64,000 nucleotides of DNA from Fidelibacterota bacterium (GCA_947475895.1 CANJMF010000001.1:124001-188000), one strand, 5' to 3'. Positions 28,260 to 37,539 are shown, counted from the stretch's first letter. Notes: generated by a model not told the origin, from the letters alone. A program made the numbers and translations.

Positions 28260-29759
28260 TTAGACAGGCCCCAAGTCTACGGCGGCTTGCGTCATTGCTT
28301 CGGACCAATCGCCGGACTTGGACTGAGGGTAAAGCCGCATATTGGGGTACCAGGGAGTGTGGGGGCGCTGCTTGCCCCAATACCAAAGACGCCCGGGCCC
28401 TGCGGCGGTCAATGTCCGACATGGCACGTTCATAGCGCCGGCAAGATGAGCGGCCGTTGAGGAAACGGAGATCACCGTATCCATCGCCGCAATTTGTGCG
28501 GCCCAGCTGTCGACGTCCGCCGCCGAATCGATGGTGTCGTCGTGATGGATGATGGAGCCGTGCATGATGTGCGCGCGACCGATCGCAGCGTACACCGGAC
28601 CGTGCTGCAAACTGAAAAACGCCACACCCGATTGACACAACACCGGACCCCAATCTTCCGCGAGGTCGGTTGACTTAAAAGCACCGCCACGCCGCCGGCT
28701 GCTGCGCCAGACAAGGCCGACCATACGCGCAGTGCCCGCCAGGCGGCGATAGCGCGCACGCAGTTCCACCGCCAAACCAGGATCGACGCGCAAATACCCT
28801 TTGTGCGACGGAAATTGGAGAAGATTCTTTCGGAAGAACCCGGCGAGACTGCCGATGGGAATTTGAAAATCGGCCTGCACATGAAAGATCGGCGCTTCGC
28901 GGGCGACTACGCGTACATTGGGAAAGCTGCGCGCGAACAGCGGCACCAGGCGGCGTTCACACGCGAGAATAACTTGCGCTTCTCGCGCAATGAGATCGGG
29001 GATCAAGCTTGCGAATAGAACCTGCTCGCCCAGTCCCTGCTCGCCCCAAACGAGAATCGATTTTCCCGCGAGCGGCTCTCCTTGCCAGCGCGGCGCGGCC
29101 AAGGCGGGCGCGTTAAAACGCGTGGGATCAGCGTCCGCGCGCCACTCGAAGCCGGGCCATCCCTGTTCGTAGTCGTCGACCGCGAGACGCGACATCGCGA
29201 GATTGAAGTGGGCAGCGGCCGCATCGGGCTTTCTATCGATCGCCTTTTGCCACACGCTCTCAGCTTCGCCATCGCGGCCTTGAGAATAAAACACTTCCCC
29301 AAGCGCACTCCAGGCAGGTGCGTAATCGGCATCACACGCAATGGCCTTGCGGATAGACTCTTCCGCCAGGTTCGCGCGCCCTTGCCACATCAATGCGATT
29401 CCGAGACTGCAATGGGCAACAGCCGAGTCCGGCTCAAGCGCAATGGCGATCCGGCAGGCAGCCGCGCAATCAACCCACCGGTCCTGCGTGGCACGCACGT
29501 GCGCGAGATCGATTGCATATTCCGCGACACGCGGGTTGCGGGCCATGGCCCGTTCGATCAGATCGGCGGCGTCGTCATGACGACCCTGCGCGTGGTGCAC
29601 GAGACCCAGCAGATGAAATGCGCCGGCATTCTCAGGAATGATAACGAGCACTTGCCGCGAATCTTCCGCCGCACCATCGAGATCGCCAGCATGATATTTG
29701 GCGATCGCGGCGTTGAACAAACTGCGCGCGATGCGTTGCGCTTCGACTGAGGGAATCAC
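28260..29759 (-). CDS. TPR protein with C-terminal glycosyltransferase-like domain (copy 1)
   Basis: The 499-residue protein has an N-terminal array of tetratricopeptide repeats (about 10-200; units such as AGAFHLLGLVHHAQGRHDDA) and a C-terminal Rossmann-like domain resembling GT-B glycosyltransferases, close to the GT9/heptosyltransferase type. Marks are LVWGEQGLGEQVLFASL near 245 and a VISVSSTAAHLAGAM motif near 430. Such proteins are often tied to surface or flagellin glycosylation, but neither donor nor acceptor is known. The start is the GTG at 29759, which overlaps the metC-like stop by three bases (GTGA). A paralogue lies at 40.8 kb. Confidence 0.75.
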   Translation of the reverse strand: MIPSVEAQRIARSLFNAAIAKYHAGDLDGAAEDSRQVLVIIPENAGAFHLLGLVHHAQGRHDDAADLIERAMARNPRVAEYAIDLAHVRATQDRWVDCAAACRIAIALEPDSAVAHCSLGIALMWQGRANLAEESIRKAIACDADYAPAWSALGEVFYSQGRDGEAESVWQKAIDRKPDAAAAHFNLAMSRLAVDDYEQGWPGFEWRADADPTRFNAPALAAPRWQGEPLAGKSILVWGEQGLGEQVLFASLIPDLIAREAQVILACERRLVPLFARSFPNVRVVAREAPIFHVQADFQIPIGSLAGFFRKNLLQFPSHKGYLRVDPGLAVELRARYRRLAGTARMVGLVWRSSRRRGGAFKSTDLAEDWGPVLCQSGVAFFSLQHGPVYAAIGRAHIMHGSIIHHDDTIDSAADVDSWAAQIAAMDTVISVSSTAAHLAGAMNVPCRTLTAAGPGRLWYWGKQRPHTPWYPNMRLYPQSKSGDWSEAMTQAAVDLGPV

Positions 29760-30934
29760 GATGACCCAAGCGCCTTGCAAAACCGCGCGAGACCTTTATC
29801 GAGGTCGGCGATGAGATCGTCTACGTCCTCAAGCCCGACGTGAATACGAATACCAGGAGCAGGTTCGTTCCAACGCAAAGCGGTGCGCTTAGGATCAAGA
29901 GGCGCGATCAGGCTTTCAAAGCCACCCCATGAAAAGCCCAGCGCAAAGAAATCCATACCTGCGAGCATCGCCTCAACCGCAACCTGCGACGTGGTCTTGA
30001 AGACCATGCCCAGAAGTCCGGTAGCGCCTGAAAAATCGCGCTTCCATAACGCGTGACCGGGATCTCCCGGCAACCCCGGATAAAGAACGCGTTTGATTTC
30101 TGCGCGACCCTGAAGCCACTGCGCGATTTTCATGGCACTCGCCTGATGCCGCTCCAAGCGCACCGCCAGCGTGCGTAATCCACGGGTTGCGAGATAAACA
30201 TCGTCGGGGGCGACGGAGAGCCCAAGCGCGCCGTTGGTTTTTTTCACAAGCGCAATGGCTTCGGCTGTTCCTGTGATGGCGCCCATCATCGCGTCAGAAT
30301 GACCCACAATATATTTCGTTGCCGCTTCGATCACGAGATCGGCGCCGAGTTTCAACGGTTGGCAATACAGTGGCGTCGCCCAGGTATTGTCGATGGCAAC
30401 GCGCGCGTTTTGTTTTTTGGCGACTGCGGCAATAGCCGGGATATCCTGCACTTCAAAAGTCAAAGACCCGGGAGATTCACACAAAATCAACGTCGTGTTG
30501 GGTTTCATCAGCGCCGCGATCCCGCCGCCGATCAATGGATCGTAGAACGAGGTCTCGACGCCAAAGCGGGTCATGAAGCTGGTGCAGAAATCGCGCGTTG
30601 GCCCGTAAATCGAATCGCTCGCCAGAATATGATCACCCGCTTTGACGCAGGCGAGAACGGCCGTAGTTCCGGCACTGAGGCCGGACGGAACCAGGATTGT
30701 CTCGGCACCGCCGGCAAGATCGGTCAGCGCTTCCTGTAACGTCCAGTGCGTCGGCGTACCCCGGCGACCATAAGACATGGCCCGCTCGCCGGCCGCCGCC
30801 TTGCGCTCGGCCTCGCGCAAATCCGCCATGGTGTCGAAGACAATGGTCGAGGCGTGCACGACCGGCGTATTTACGGCGCCGCCGTTGCGCGCCTTATTGT
30901 GGCCGGCGTGAACAACCTTGGTATCTTTTTTCAT
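29756..30934 (-). CDS. metC: Cystathionine beta-lyase
   Basis: PLP enzyme of 392 residues from the Cys/Met metabolism family. The cofactor lysine is Lys207 in EAATKYIVGHSD, and YGRRGTPTHWTLQ near 55-67 forms part of the active site. The last third contains ALGFSWGGFESL, typical of bacterial cystathionine beta-lyases, which split cystathionine to homocysteine, pyruvate and ammonia. Related gamma-lyases cannot be fully excluded. I use the ATG at 30934; a more upstream start at 31153 would run into the divergent gene and adds no conserved sequence. Only 24 bases separate its start from the GH17 gene start. Confidence 0.9.
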   Translation of the reverse strand: MKKDTKVVHAGHNKARNGGAVNTPVVHASTIVFDTMADLREAERKAAAGERAMSYGRRGTPTHWTLQEALTDLAGGAETILVPSGLSAGTTAVLACVKAGDHILASDSIYGPTRDFCTSFMTRFGVETSFYDPLIGGGIAALMKPNTTLILCESPGSLTFEVQDIPAIAAVAKKQNARVAIDNTWATPLYCQPLKLGADLVIEAATKYIVGHSDAMMGAITGTAEAIALVKKTNGALGLSVAPDDVYLATRGLRTLAVRLERHQASAMKIAQWLQGRAEIKRVLYPGLPGDPGHALWKRDFSGATGLLGMVFKTTSQVAVEAMLAGMDFFALGFSWGGFESLIAPLDPKRTALRWNEPAPGIRIHVGLEDVDDLIADLDKGLARFCKALGSS

Positions 30935-30958
30935 GACGCGTGATGCTAAGCTGACGAT

Positions 30959-31837
30959 GTGATATGCAGTGTAAACAAACTTTTGTGTCTTGTCGTTTTT
31001 CTTGCCGCGGCCGCGTCCACAGCACGCGCGGGCGAGGTTAAAGGCCTGTCTTATAACCCCTCGGGGGCGCGGACGGAGGCACAACTGATGGCCGGCTTCT
31101 CGGAAGCCACACTGCGCCGCGACTTTGAAGTTATGATGACCGCCACCAGCCATGTGCGTACGTATAGCTTAGGCTTAGGTATAGACCGCGTGCCGCCGCT
31201 TGTGCGCGCGCTTGGGATGCGAATGACGCTGGGGCTGTATATCGGCAAGGACCCGGCAGCGAACGATGTCGAGATCGCACGCGGTGTGAAAATTATCGAA
31301 AGAAATGCCGATGTCATCGACCGCATTATTGTTGGCAACGAAACCATCGAACATGGCGGATTGACGCCTGCCCAAATCATCGCGGCCATTCGACGCGTCA
31401 GAACTGAATTTCCCGGTATGAAGGTCGGCACCGCCGAAAATTGGTCGATCTGGCTGGCGCACCCTGAATTGACGAAGGAGGTCGATTTTATCGGCCTGCA
31501 TTTGCTGCCCTATTGGGACGGCGTCGCGGAGAAAGACGCCGTGGCCTATGCAATGAAACGCTATGGCGAGATTGCCGCCGCGTTTCCAGAAAAGCCTATC
31601 ATCATCGGCGAAACAGGTTGGCCCTCGATGGGCGAAACACGTCAGGCCGCCGTTCCCTCTCTAGCCGCGCAAGCGGATTACGTTCGCGCTTTTGCGGCAC
31701 GCGCCAAAGATCTCGATTATTTTATTGTCGAGGCGTTCGATCAGCCGTGGAAGGCCTCGAGCTTTGAAAGCAGCGTCGGCCCTCATTGGGGCGTCTTCGA
31801 CGCGGCGCGCAAACCCAAGATAGATTTAAGCCGTTAA
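30959..31837 (+). CDS. Exported glycoside hydrolase family 17-like protein
   Basis: The 292-residue protein begins with a clear signal peptide (MICSVNKLLC..., cleavage near ARAG at 22-25). The mature part is a GH17-type barrel. The acid/base Glu128 lies in IIVGNETI and the nucleophile Glu218 in IIGETGWPS. GH17 enzymes cut or rearrange beta-1,3-glucans. Bacterial members are often tied to beta-glucan synthesis or remodelling, but no synthase is next to it here. The start is the GTG at 30959. It converges with the EpmC-like gene by four bases. Confidence 0.88.
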   Translation: MICSVNKLLCLVVFLAAAASTARAGEVKGLSYNPSGARTEAQLMAGFSEATLRRDFEVMMTATSHVRTYSLGLGIDRVPPLVRALGMRMTLGLYIGKDPAANDVEIARGVKIIERNADVIDRIIVGNETIEHGGLTPAQIIAAIRRVRTEFPGMKVGTAENWSIWLAHPELTKEVDFIGLHLLPYWDGVAEKDAVAYAMKRYGEIAAAFPEKPIIIGETGWPSMGETRQAAVPSLAAQADYVRAFAARAKDLDYFIVEAFDQPWKASSFESSVGPHWGVFDAARKPKIDLSR

Positions 31838-32433
31838 ACCCACAGCGGGCGGCCATCGTCGCCGATCAGGTTGCGCGCGCGCAGTTTGGCAAGATATTCA
31901 ATGAAGTGGTCGTGCGTCGAAGGGCGACCATAAAACTCGAGCCAATTTTGTTCAGCAAACGCGAGAACGGCGGGTTCGTCGTGCTCGACTTCCCACAAAA
32001 TGCCGAGGAGTGATGCCAAGTTCTCTTCGTCTTCCTTGACGTCGTTACCGACGCTTGCCACGGCGTTTGCTTCGGCGACGCGCCCGGTTTCAGGACCCGC
32101 ACCTAAACCAAAATCATGCAGTTTGCGGCGCTCGGCCTGCGCGATTTGCCAGTGCGCGATTTCGTGAAACACAACACTGGTTTCCGAGCGCGTACGAATG
32201 GCATGGCCGTCCCAGGAAAAGGATGACGCGGGCTCTTCATCGATCGTCGGAATGCCAAGCTGCGCCGCGAGTGCGATTGCCTTGTCGCGGCCCGCATGCA
32301 GGTCATGGGAAAAGCGATGAGTCGACGCAATGCGCTGAAACACCTCGCGCGCAAAACGCACATGACCGAGACCTGCGTCGAAAACCTGCAGGACGTGCGG
32401 CAATGCGGCCGGATCGATGGGGGTCAAAATCAT
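31834..32433 (-). CDS. EpmC (YfcM)-like elongation factor P hydroxylase family protein
   Basis: The 199-residue protein has HEIAHW (His90, Glu91, His94) followed by a basic stretch and LHDFG, the same order as in E. coli EpmC/YfcM, which hydroxylates the modified lysine of elongation factor P. The HExxH pattern could also be taken for a zinc peptidase, but the residues after it fit EpmC better. No EF-P, EpmA or EpmB gene is visible in the window, so the target is not supported by context. I prefer the ATG at 32433, with GAGG six bases before it, to the one at 32445. Confidence 0.65.
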   Translation of the reverse strand: MILTPIDPAALPHVLQVFDAGLGHVRFAREVFQRIASTHRFSHDLHAGRDKAIALAAQLGIPTIDEEPASSFSWDGHAIRTRSETSVVFHEIAHWQIAQAERRKLHDFGLGAGPETGRVAEANAVASVGNDVKEDEENLASLLGILWEVEHDEPAVLAFAEQNWLEFYGRPSTHDHFIEYLAKLRARNLIGDDGRPLWV

Positions 32434-32473
32434 GGGCCGCCTCATAGCGAAGGCGCGTGCCGAAGTCTAGGCG

Positions 32474-33265
32474 TTAAGGCAAAACTTCGATTTGTTCTGG
32501 ATGCGTCAATTCAATTTGGGGGCCGCGAAAGTCCCGCAAGTAGCCGCGAACGCGAACGTTTTTGTCCTTCAGTGCAAGCAGATCGATTTTCGCACGTGCG
32601 AATGGTGCGACTGCGTCGGGTGCGATTGTTGCTGTGAAGTCGGTGCGAAAGTCATTTCCGAAGTTTAGATAATAGCGACCGCGAATTTTAGCTGCGTCTA
32701 CGACACGCCCTTCAATAATTTGGAATGTACCGAGGTCGCGCTTTAACGCGTCCGGATCCGGCGCGCGAACGGCGTAATACTTATCGGCCCACAGGCCGCG
32801 CTTTGCTGCCCGTGCTTCGCGTTCGGCCGCATACAATTCGTCTGCGAATTGTCGATTGTCGGGGAACGTATAGACGCGCGCCCATCCCTTGCGAAGCAGC
32901 TCTTGTTGCAGCCACAGGCCATCGTCGCGGACGACATGCGCGAGCGTGCGGCCGTTGCGATCTTTCGCCATATCGCTAAGGCGCAAAGTGATGGTGTGAT
33001 TTTTAACCAGCGCTTCAAGCGCACGTTGCGCATCGCCCGCTTCCGGCCAAGGCCTGAAATTCGGCCGGCCTTTCGGAAGTTTCGGCGCCTGAATCCCAAC
33101 CATGCGAATGTCGCCTGCGACCCCGTTCATGCGGAAACTGTCGCCATCCATCACGTCCGTTACGGCACCGTGGCCGCCATCGGATAACGCGTCCGGCGGC
33201 GCAGCTGTAGCAGCGAATACCCAGAGTGAAAGAAGGACGGCGGAGAGACGTGTGACAAAGTGCAT
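32474..33265 (-). CDS. Exported thermonuclease-like (SNase) protein
   Basis: The 263-residue protein has a signal peptide (MHFVTRLSAVLLSLWVFAATAA), so it acts in the periplasm or outside. The staphylococcal-nuclease OB-fold domain covers about residues 30-155. It has VTDVMDGDSFRMN near 35, RMVGIQAPK near 50, and the later NGRTLAHVV and LLRKGWARVY blocks. The classic catalytic Arg-Glu-Arg set is only partly obvious, so activity is uncertain. The last 100 residues have no recognised domain. ATG at 33265; an ATG ten codons upstream would place polar residues before the signal. Confidence 0.8.
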   Translation of the reverse strand: MHFVTRLSAVLLSLWVFAATAAPPDALSDGGHGAVTDVMDGDSFRMNGVAGDIRMVGIQAPKLPKGRPNFRPWPEAGDAQRALEALVKNHTITLRLSDMAKDRNGRTLAHVVRDDGLWLQQELLRKGWARVYTFPDNRQFADELYAAEREARAAKRGLWADKYYAVRAPDPDALKRDLGTFQIIEGRVVDAAKIRGRYYLNFGNDFRTDFTATIAPDAVAPFARAKIDLLALKDKNVRVRGYLRDFRGPQIELTHPEQIEVLP

Positions 33266-33300
33266 GGGCCAATTGTCGCGCAAATGGGCCGACACTCAAA

Positions 33301-33335
33301 TAAAAACGGCCCCGAACGAAAGTTCGAGGCCGTTT
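33301..33335 (-). terminator. Rho-independent terminator of carD
   Basis: A 14-pair stem with one mismatch (AAACGGCC... with ...GGCCGTTT) closes on a GAAA loop at 33318-33321. On the minus strand it is followed by TTTTTATTT. It lies 20 bases past the carD stop. Confidence 0.9.
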
Positions 33336-33355
33336 ATTTTCGCCTGATCCGCCGA

Positions 33356-33886
33356 TTAAGCGGCGTTCAGCAGCTTTTCGAGTTTCGCCGTAGCTGCCTC
33401 GGGTTTGATCTTCTCGACGGCGGCAACTTCTTGCGCCAAGCGCTCGAGCGCTTGTTCATAGATTTGGCGCTCACTGTACGATTGCTCGGGCTGGGTCGCT
33501 CCGCGGTGCAGATCGCGCACCACTTCGGCGATCGACACTGGGTCGCCCGAGTTGATCTTGGCTTCATATTCCTGAGCGCGGCGGCTCCACATGGCGCGCT
33601 TCACGCGAGCGCGGCCTTTCAATGTGGTCAACGCCACATCCATGACCTTGCGCGTCGACAGCTTGCGCAGGCCGGAGTTCTCCACCTTACGAACCGGCAC
33701 GCGCAGGGTCATGCGGTCGCGTTCAAAGCTGATGACGAACAACTCGACCTTTTGGCCGGCGATCGTTTGGGATTCAACGCTGGTAACCTTGCCGACGCCA
33801 TGCGCCGGATAGACGACGAAATCGCCTGACGAAAAGGGCAGCGGCACTTTGACTTCTTTTACGGTCTTTGTTGCGGTCTTGGGCAT
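33356..33886 (-). CDS. CarD-family transcriptional regulator
   Basis: RNA polymerase-binding regulator of 176 residues that stabilises the open promoter complex. The N-terminal domain (about 17-75) begins with FSSGDFVVYPAHGVGKV and has the CarD_CdnL/TRCF Tudor-like pattern that contacts the polymerase beta subunit. The C-terminal half is a helical DNA-binding region including KVMDVALTTLKGRARVKRAMWSRR. I use the ATG at 33886, preceded by GGAGAA. It sits downstream of fdxA, the usual neighbour in alphaproteobacteria, but each gene has its own terminator. Confidence 0.94.
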   Translation of the reverse strand: MPKTATKTVKEVKVPLPFSSGDFVVYPAHGVGKVTSVESQTIAGQKVELFVISFERDRMTLRVPVRKVENSGLRKLSTRKVMDVALTTLKGRARVKRAMWSRRAQEYEAKINSGDPVSIAEVVRDLHRGATQPEQSYSERQIYEQALERLAQEVAAVEKIKPEAATAKLEKLLNAA

Positions 33887-34235
33887 GTCGGTCGTTCTCC
33901 ACACCTGTAGGCCTGTTTTTTGTTAAATCGCGAGGCCCGGATCCCCCAATCTCCGTCCCCGCGCCAACAGGGTCGGTTCTCCTCGATTTAGATCCAGGCT
34001 AGCCCCTGCCGATTTTATTATGCGACAAGGACTCGCGTATTTCTTGCTGCCGCCGGAACCAGGAAGCGCGGTTTTTCAATCACTTACCGCTTAAATCGAG
34101 ATCGTGGACGGCAGAAAAAATAATCCGCCGGGGACCCCGACGGATGTAGGCATCATATAACACGAAATCTGTGGAAAAGACAGACTTAAGCGTCTGATAG
34201 GCTGTACGGCACGGCCTTAATGTATCGCGTTAACT
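33887..34235. other. Intergenic region between carD and fdxA
   Basis: No gene is supported here. It holds the fdxA terminator (34114-34143) and must hold the carD promoter and leader on the minus strand, but I cannot pick a convincing -35/-10 pair. A short palindrome (CAGAC with GTCTG, 34181-34196) lies between the fdxA stop and the terminator. Confidence 0.5.
34114..34143 (-). terminator. Rho-independent terminator of fdxA
   Basis: The hairpin CCGTCGGG / CCCGGCGG has one mismatch and a short loop, and is followed on the minus strand by ATTATTTTTT. It lies about 93 bases after the fdxA stop. Confidence 0.8.
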
Positions 34236-34571
34236 TTAGGAACCGCTTCCGGGAGTGGTGCTAAGTAATTGTTTTTTATCAGGCTTTCCCTTCCACTCAT
34301 CGGCGTCCGCCGGCGATTCGCCTTTGGTCGTGATGTTGGGCCACTTCTCGGCATATTCCTTATTGATATCAGTCCACTCGGCGGCGCCCTCGTCCGAGTC
34401 GGGCACAATGGCGTCTGCCGGGCACTCGGGTTCGCACACGCCGCAGTCGATACATTCGTCAGGATGGATGACGAGCATGTTCTCGCCTTCATAGAAGCAG
34501 TCCACCGGACACACTTCGACGCAGTCCATGTACTTGCACTTAACGCACTGTTCGGTGACGACGTAGGTCAT
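34236..34571 (-). CDS. fdxA: Ferredoxin FdxA (7Fe type)
   Basis: Small electron carrier of 111 residues with two iron-sulfur sites near the N terminus. Cys9, Cys17 and Cys21 (with the following Pro) fit the 3Fe-4S cluster side, and [12 protein letters not shown] (Cys40, 43, 46, 50) the 4Fe-4S side. The acidic C-terminal half is typical of the alphaproteobacterial FdxA family. I use the ATG at 34571 (MTYVVTEQC). It lies in a run of minus-strand genes (helicase, S4 protein, fdxA, carD) with 84 bases between the S4 gene and fdxA. It may serve KorAB, but that is inference. Confidence 0.95.
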   Translation of the reverse strand: MTYVVTEQCVKCKYMDCVEVCPVDCFYEGENMLVIHPDECIDCGVCEPECPADAIVPDSDEGAAEWTDINKEYAEKWPNITTKGESPADADEWKGKPDKKQLLSTTPGSGS

Positions 34572-34655
34572 GAGCGTTCCTCCCTCCACCGTCCGCGCCG
34601 ATGGCGCGTGACTCGCGATGAAGTCCCTCTGCCTATTCGATTTTCCCGCACTGCG

Positions 34656-34985
34656 TCAAGCATGTCGGCCATGCCGACGGTGCAGGGGCAGCACGGCGTC
34701 TTCCGGAGGGAGCCGCAGCGGCGGCGCCGGTTCATGATAAAGCCCTTGCGCTTCGGATGCCGGGCCCCGGCGCACGCCGAGGGCGACAACAGTCACGGTC
34801 CGCAGCACGGGACCTAGGATCACGGCAACGACATCCGTCACTCCGACCTCCATGGCCGGCTTTGTGACCAACGTCCCGTTGAGCCGCACCTGGCCTCGTA
34901 TGATCAACTCCTGCGCCTGGGCGCGCGACTTGGCGAAGCGGATGAACCATAGCCATTTGTCGAGGCGGATTTTGGCATCGCTCAT
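34656..34985 (-). CDS. S4-domain RNA-binding protein (Hsp15-like)
   Basis: The 109-residue protein has an S4 domain at residues 6-60 (IRLDKWLWFIRFAKSRAQAQ) like Hsp15, which binds free 50S subunits carrying nascent chains. The last third is Arg/His/Pro-rich and low in complexity. The start overlaps the stop of the helicase gene by three bases (ATGA), so the two are translationally coupled. Confidence 0.9.
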   Translation of the reverse strand: MSDAKIRLDKWLWFIRFAKSRAQAQELIIRGQVRLNGTLVTKPAMEVGVTDVVAVILGPVLRTVTVVALGVRRGPASEAQGLYHEPAPPLRLPPEDAVLPLHRRHGRHA

Positions 34986-37501
34986 GACGGGATCAGGACT
35001 TTAAGGCGGGCGAAGGGGGAGTCGGGCGAGATGACGGGCTTCGTCTCCAGCACCTGTTTTTTCCTTCGCCGCTGGGAAAAGACAATGCCCGCTTCTTCAA
35101 GACGCGCTTTGAAGCCAAGCGACTTGAGGACGGCAACACCGGCATCCGCGTTGACGCCCAGGAGCGACAGGGTCGCGGGCGGTAAGGCCGGGATTTTCTC
35201 GCGCGCGAAGCGCCGAGCCTCGGCCGCGAACCGTTCAAGCATATCCATGCGATAGGCGACCGCACCGACGGCGACATACCCGCAAGCAGCATAGAGTGCC
35301 TCGCTGCCCGCAGGCACCGTCATGGAAACGCGCCCGGCGGGCGGCAGGATCATGACAGGCGCGTCCCGATGCGCGGCGATCCACAGCAACCCGCGCAAAC
35401 GGACGGGGGCCGCTTTCAACAAGGCAGGCATGAACACATGCGCGAGGCCGAAACGAATGCCAAGGCGTGCCAGTGTTTTGCGGTCTTCGTCTTTCAGCGA
35501 AGCCAACTGCACGGTGACCGGTTCGCGCCGAACCGCACCGAAATTCTCGGAGATCTGAAAAATAATGCCGCGCACCACTGCCGGAACACTGGCCTGTCGC
35601 GCCTTCACAAGCGGCGCGAGCACATCTGCGATATGGCCAGTCAGCCATGCGCGAAGCCGAGCTTCCACACGTTGACGCTCGGCAGGTTCGACGTGTTCGT
35701 CGGCAATGATTGTGATTTGCGGAGCAATGGAATCGGCGCCCGCGATGACCGTCGCGATAGGCTCCCCGCGCCACATAATGCGCGCCACATCATCGAGCGC
35801 GAAGGCATCATTGCCATCGGCGCACAACGCATCGACGCGACCCGCAATGACCGGGCGCAACGCCGCGGTGGCCGCACCCAAGACCGCGCGGTCAGCGGTG
35901 CGTAAGCCGGTGCGTTCAGCGCGAAAGCTTAAGCCCTCGAGGCGCCCCAGCGCGTGCCCGTCAACTTCAACAAGACCTTTATCGGACACATCCGCCCGCA
36001 TGAGATCGTCGCCGCGCAAGCGCTTTACGAGATGCGCGGTGCGGCTATCGACAAATTGCTTGGTGAGCTTTTCGTGGAGCGCGTCGGATAGTCGATCTTC
36101 CACTTGGCGCGTGCGGTCCTGCCATCCGACCGCGTCGTTCATCCAGGTGCCGCGATGCGCGAGGTAGGTCCAGATTCGGACGGCGGCGATACGGTCCATT
36201 AACGCATGAATATCGCCATCGGCACGATCCAACCGATCAACGTGCCCCGCAACCCAATCGGTGGGCAATTCGCCGTCGTTGGTCGTTAGATGCTGAAACA
36301 CTTGCGCCATGAACCGCGCGTGCATCTCGGGACCCACTTTGCGGAAATCTGGCACCTGAGCCACGTCCCACAAAAGATGCAAGCGTCCGGGATGATTGGC
36401 CTGCTCGCGCACGTCGGATTCTTTTGCGAGAAATTCCAACACCAGTTGGTCGTCGGCCGGCGGCGGGCGAATCAACGAGGGGCTTGGCGGCGATTGTTTG
36501 AGCGAGCCCAACAACGCTTCAATAGATGTAAAACGCAGATCAGTGTTGCGCCAGAAAATGGCATTCAACGGCGGAAACTCGTGTGCTTCCACGCGCGCAA
36601 TAATATCGGGATCGATCTCGGGCGATTCGGCCGTGACGCCAAAGCTACCGTCGTTCATATGCCGCCCGGCGCGGCCTGCAATTTGAGCCACCTCGGACGC
36701 CACCAACGCACGTGGCGCCCGGCCGTCGAATTTCATCAACGACGCGAAGGCCACGTGATCAACGTCCATATTCAAGCCCATGCCAATGGCATCCGTCGCC
36801 ACCATGTAATCGACGTCGCCGTTCTGATAGAGCGCGACCTGGGCGTTGCGCGTACGTGGACTTAGGGCGCCCATGACAACAGCCGCGCCGCCGCGATGAC
36901 GGCGGATCAATTCGGCGATGCCATAAACTTCGGAAACGGAGAACGCCACGATGGCCGAGCGGCGCGGTAGCCGTGTGAGTTTCTTGGAGCCCGTGTAGAG
37001 CAGTTTCGAAAAGCGCGGCCGCGTGACGAATTGCGCATGCGGCACGAGGCGGCGGATGAGTGGCTTAATCGTTTCCGCGCCGAGAAACATCGTTTCGACG
37101 CGCCCGCGCGCATGGAGCAAACGCTGCGTGAAAATGTGTCCACGGTCAGCATCGGCGGCCAATTGGATCTCGTCGACGGCAAGAAACGCCACCGGCAGGT
37201 CGAGGGGCATGCTTTCGACCGTGCAGATATAATAGCGCGGTTTCGGCGGGATGATTTTTTCTTCGCCGGTGATGAGCGCAACCGCGCCGTAACCGCGCGC
37301 CTTTACGACACGATCATAATTTTCGCGTGCGAGCAGACGTAGCGGAAAACCGATCATGCCCGACGCATGGCCCATCATCCGGTCCATGGCGAGAAAGGTC
37401 TTGCCGGTGTTGGTAGGCCCCAACACGGCCGTCACGGTTGGACCAGTCCCAGTCCCGTGGCCGGACCGTGCGAGAGGCGAGAAATGGGAGTCAGCGGTCA
37501 T
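34982..37501 (-). CDS. SUV3-like / DEAH-type RNA helicase
   Basis: The 839-residue helicase has the Walker A GPTNTGKTF at 28-36, FLAVDEIQLAADADRGH as motif II near 108, and GMGLNMDVDHVAF and GRAGRHMNDGSF for motifs V and VI. The arrangement (short first domain, GTEEKI-like stretch, no N-terminal extension) matches bacterial relatives of the mitochondrial RNA helicase SUV3, common in alphaproteobacteria. The C-terminal 500 residues are less conserved and lack a clear named domain. RNA unwinding in decay is inferred from the family. ATG at 37501. Confidence 0.88.
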   Translation of the reverse strand: MTADSHFSPLARSGHGTGTGPTVTAVLGPTNTGKTFLAMDRMMGHASGMIGFPLRLLARENYDRVVKARGYGAVALITGEEKIIPPKPRYYICTVESMPLDLPVAFLAVDEIQLAADADRGHIFTQRLLHARGRVETMFLGAETIKPLIRRLVPHAQFVTRPRFSKLLYTGSKKLTRLPRRSAIVAFSVSEVYGIAELIRRHRGGAAVVMGALSPRTRNAQVALYQNGDVDYMVATDAIGMGLNMDVDHVAFASLMKFDGRAPRALVASEVAQIAGRAGRHMNDGSFGVTAESPEIDPDIIARVEAHEFPPLNAIFWRNTDLRFTSIEALLGSLKQSPPSPSLIRPPPADDQLVLEFLAKESDVREQANHPGRLHLLWDVAQVPDFRKVGPEMHARFMAQVFQHLTTNDGELPTDWVAGHVDRLDRADGDIHALMDRIAAVRIWTYLAHRGTWMNDAVGWQDRTRQVEDRLSDALHEKLTKQFVDSRTAHLVKRLRGDDLMRADVSDKGLVEVDGHALGRLEGLSFRAERTGLRTADRAVLGAATAALRPVIAGRVDALCADGNDAFALDDVARIMWRGEPIATVIAGADSIAPQITIIADEHVEPAERQRVEARLRAWLTGHIADVLAPLVKARQASVPAVVRGIIFQISENFGAVRREPVTVQLASLKDEDRKTLARLGIRFGLAHVFMPALLKAAPVRLRGLLWIAAHRDAPVMILPPAGRVSMTVPAGSEALYAACGYVAVGAVAYRMDMLERFAAEARRFAREKIPALPPATLSLLGVNADAGVAVLKSLGFKARLEEAGIVFSQRRRKKQVLETKPVISPDSPFARLKVLIPS

Positions 37502-37539
37502 GGCCGCCGGCCCTCCAGACTAGGCAATGCGAAAAAGGT

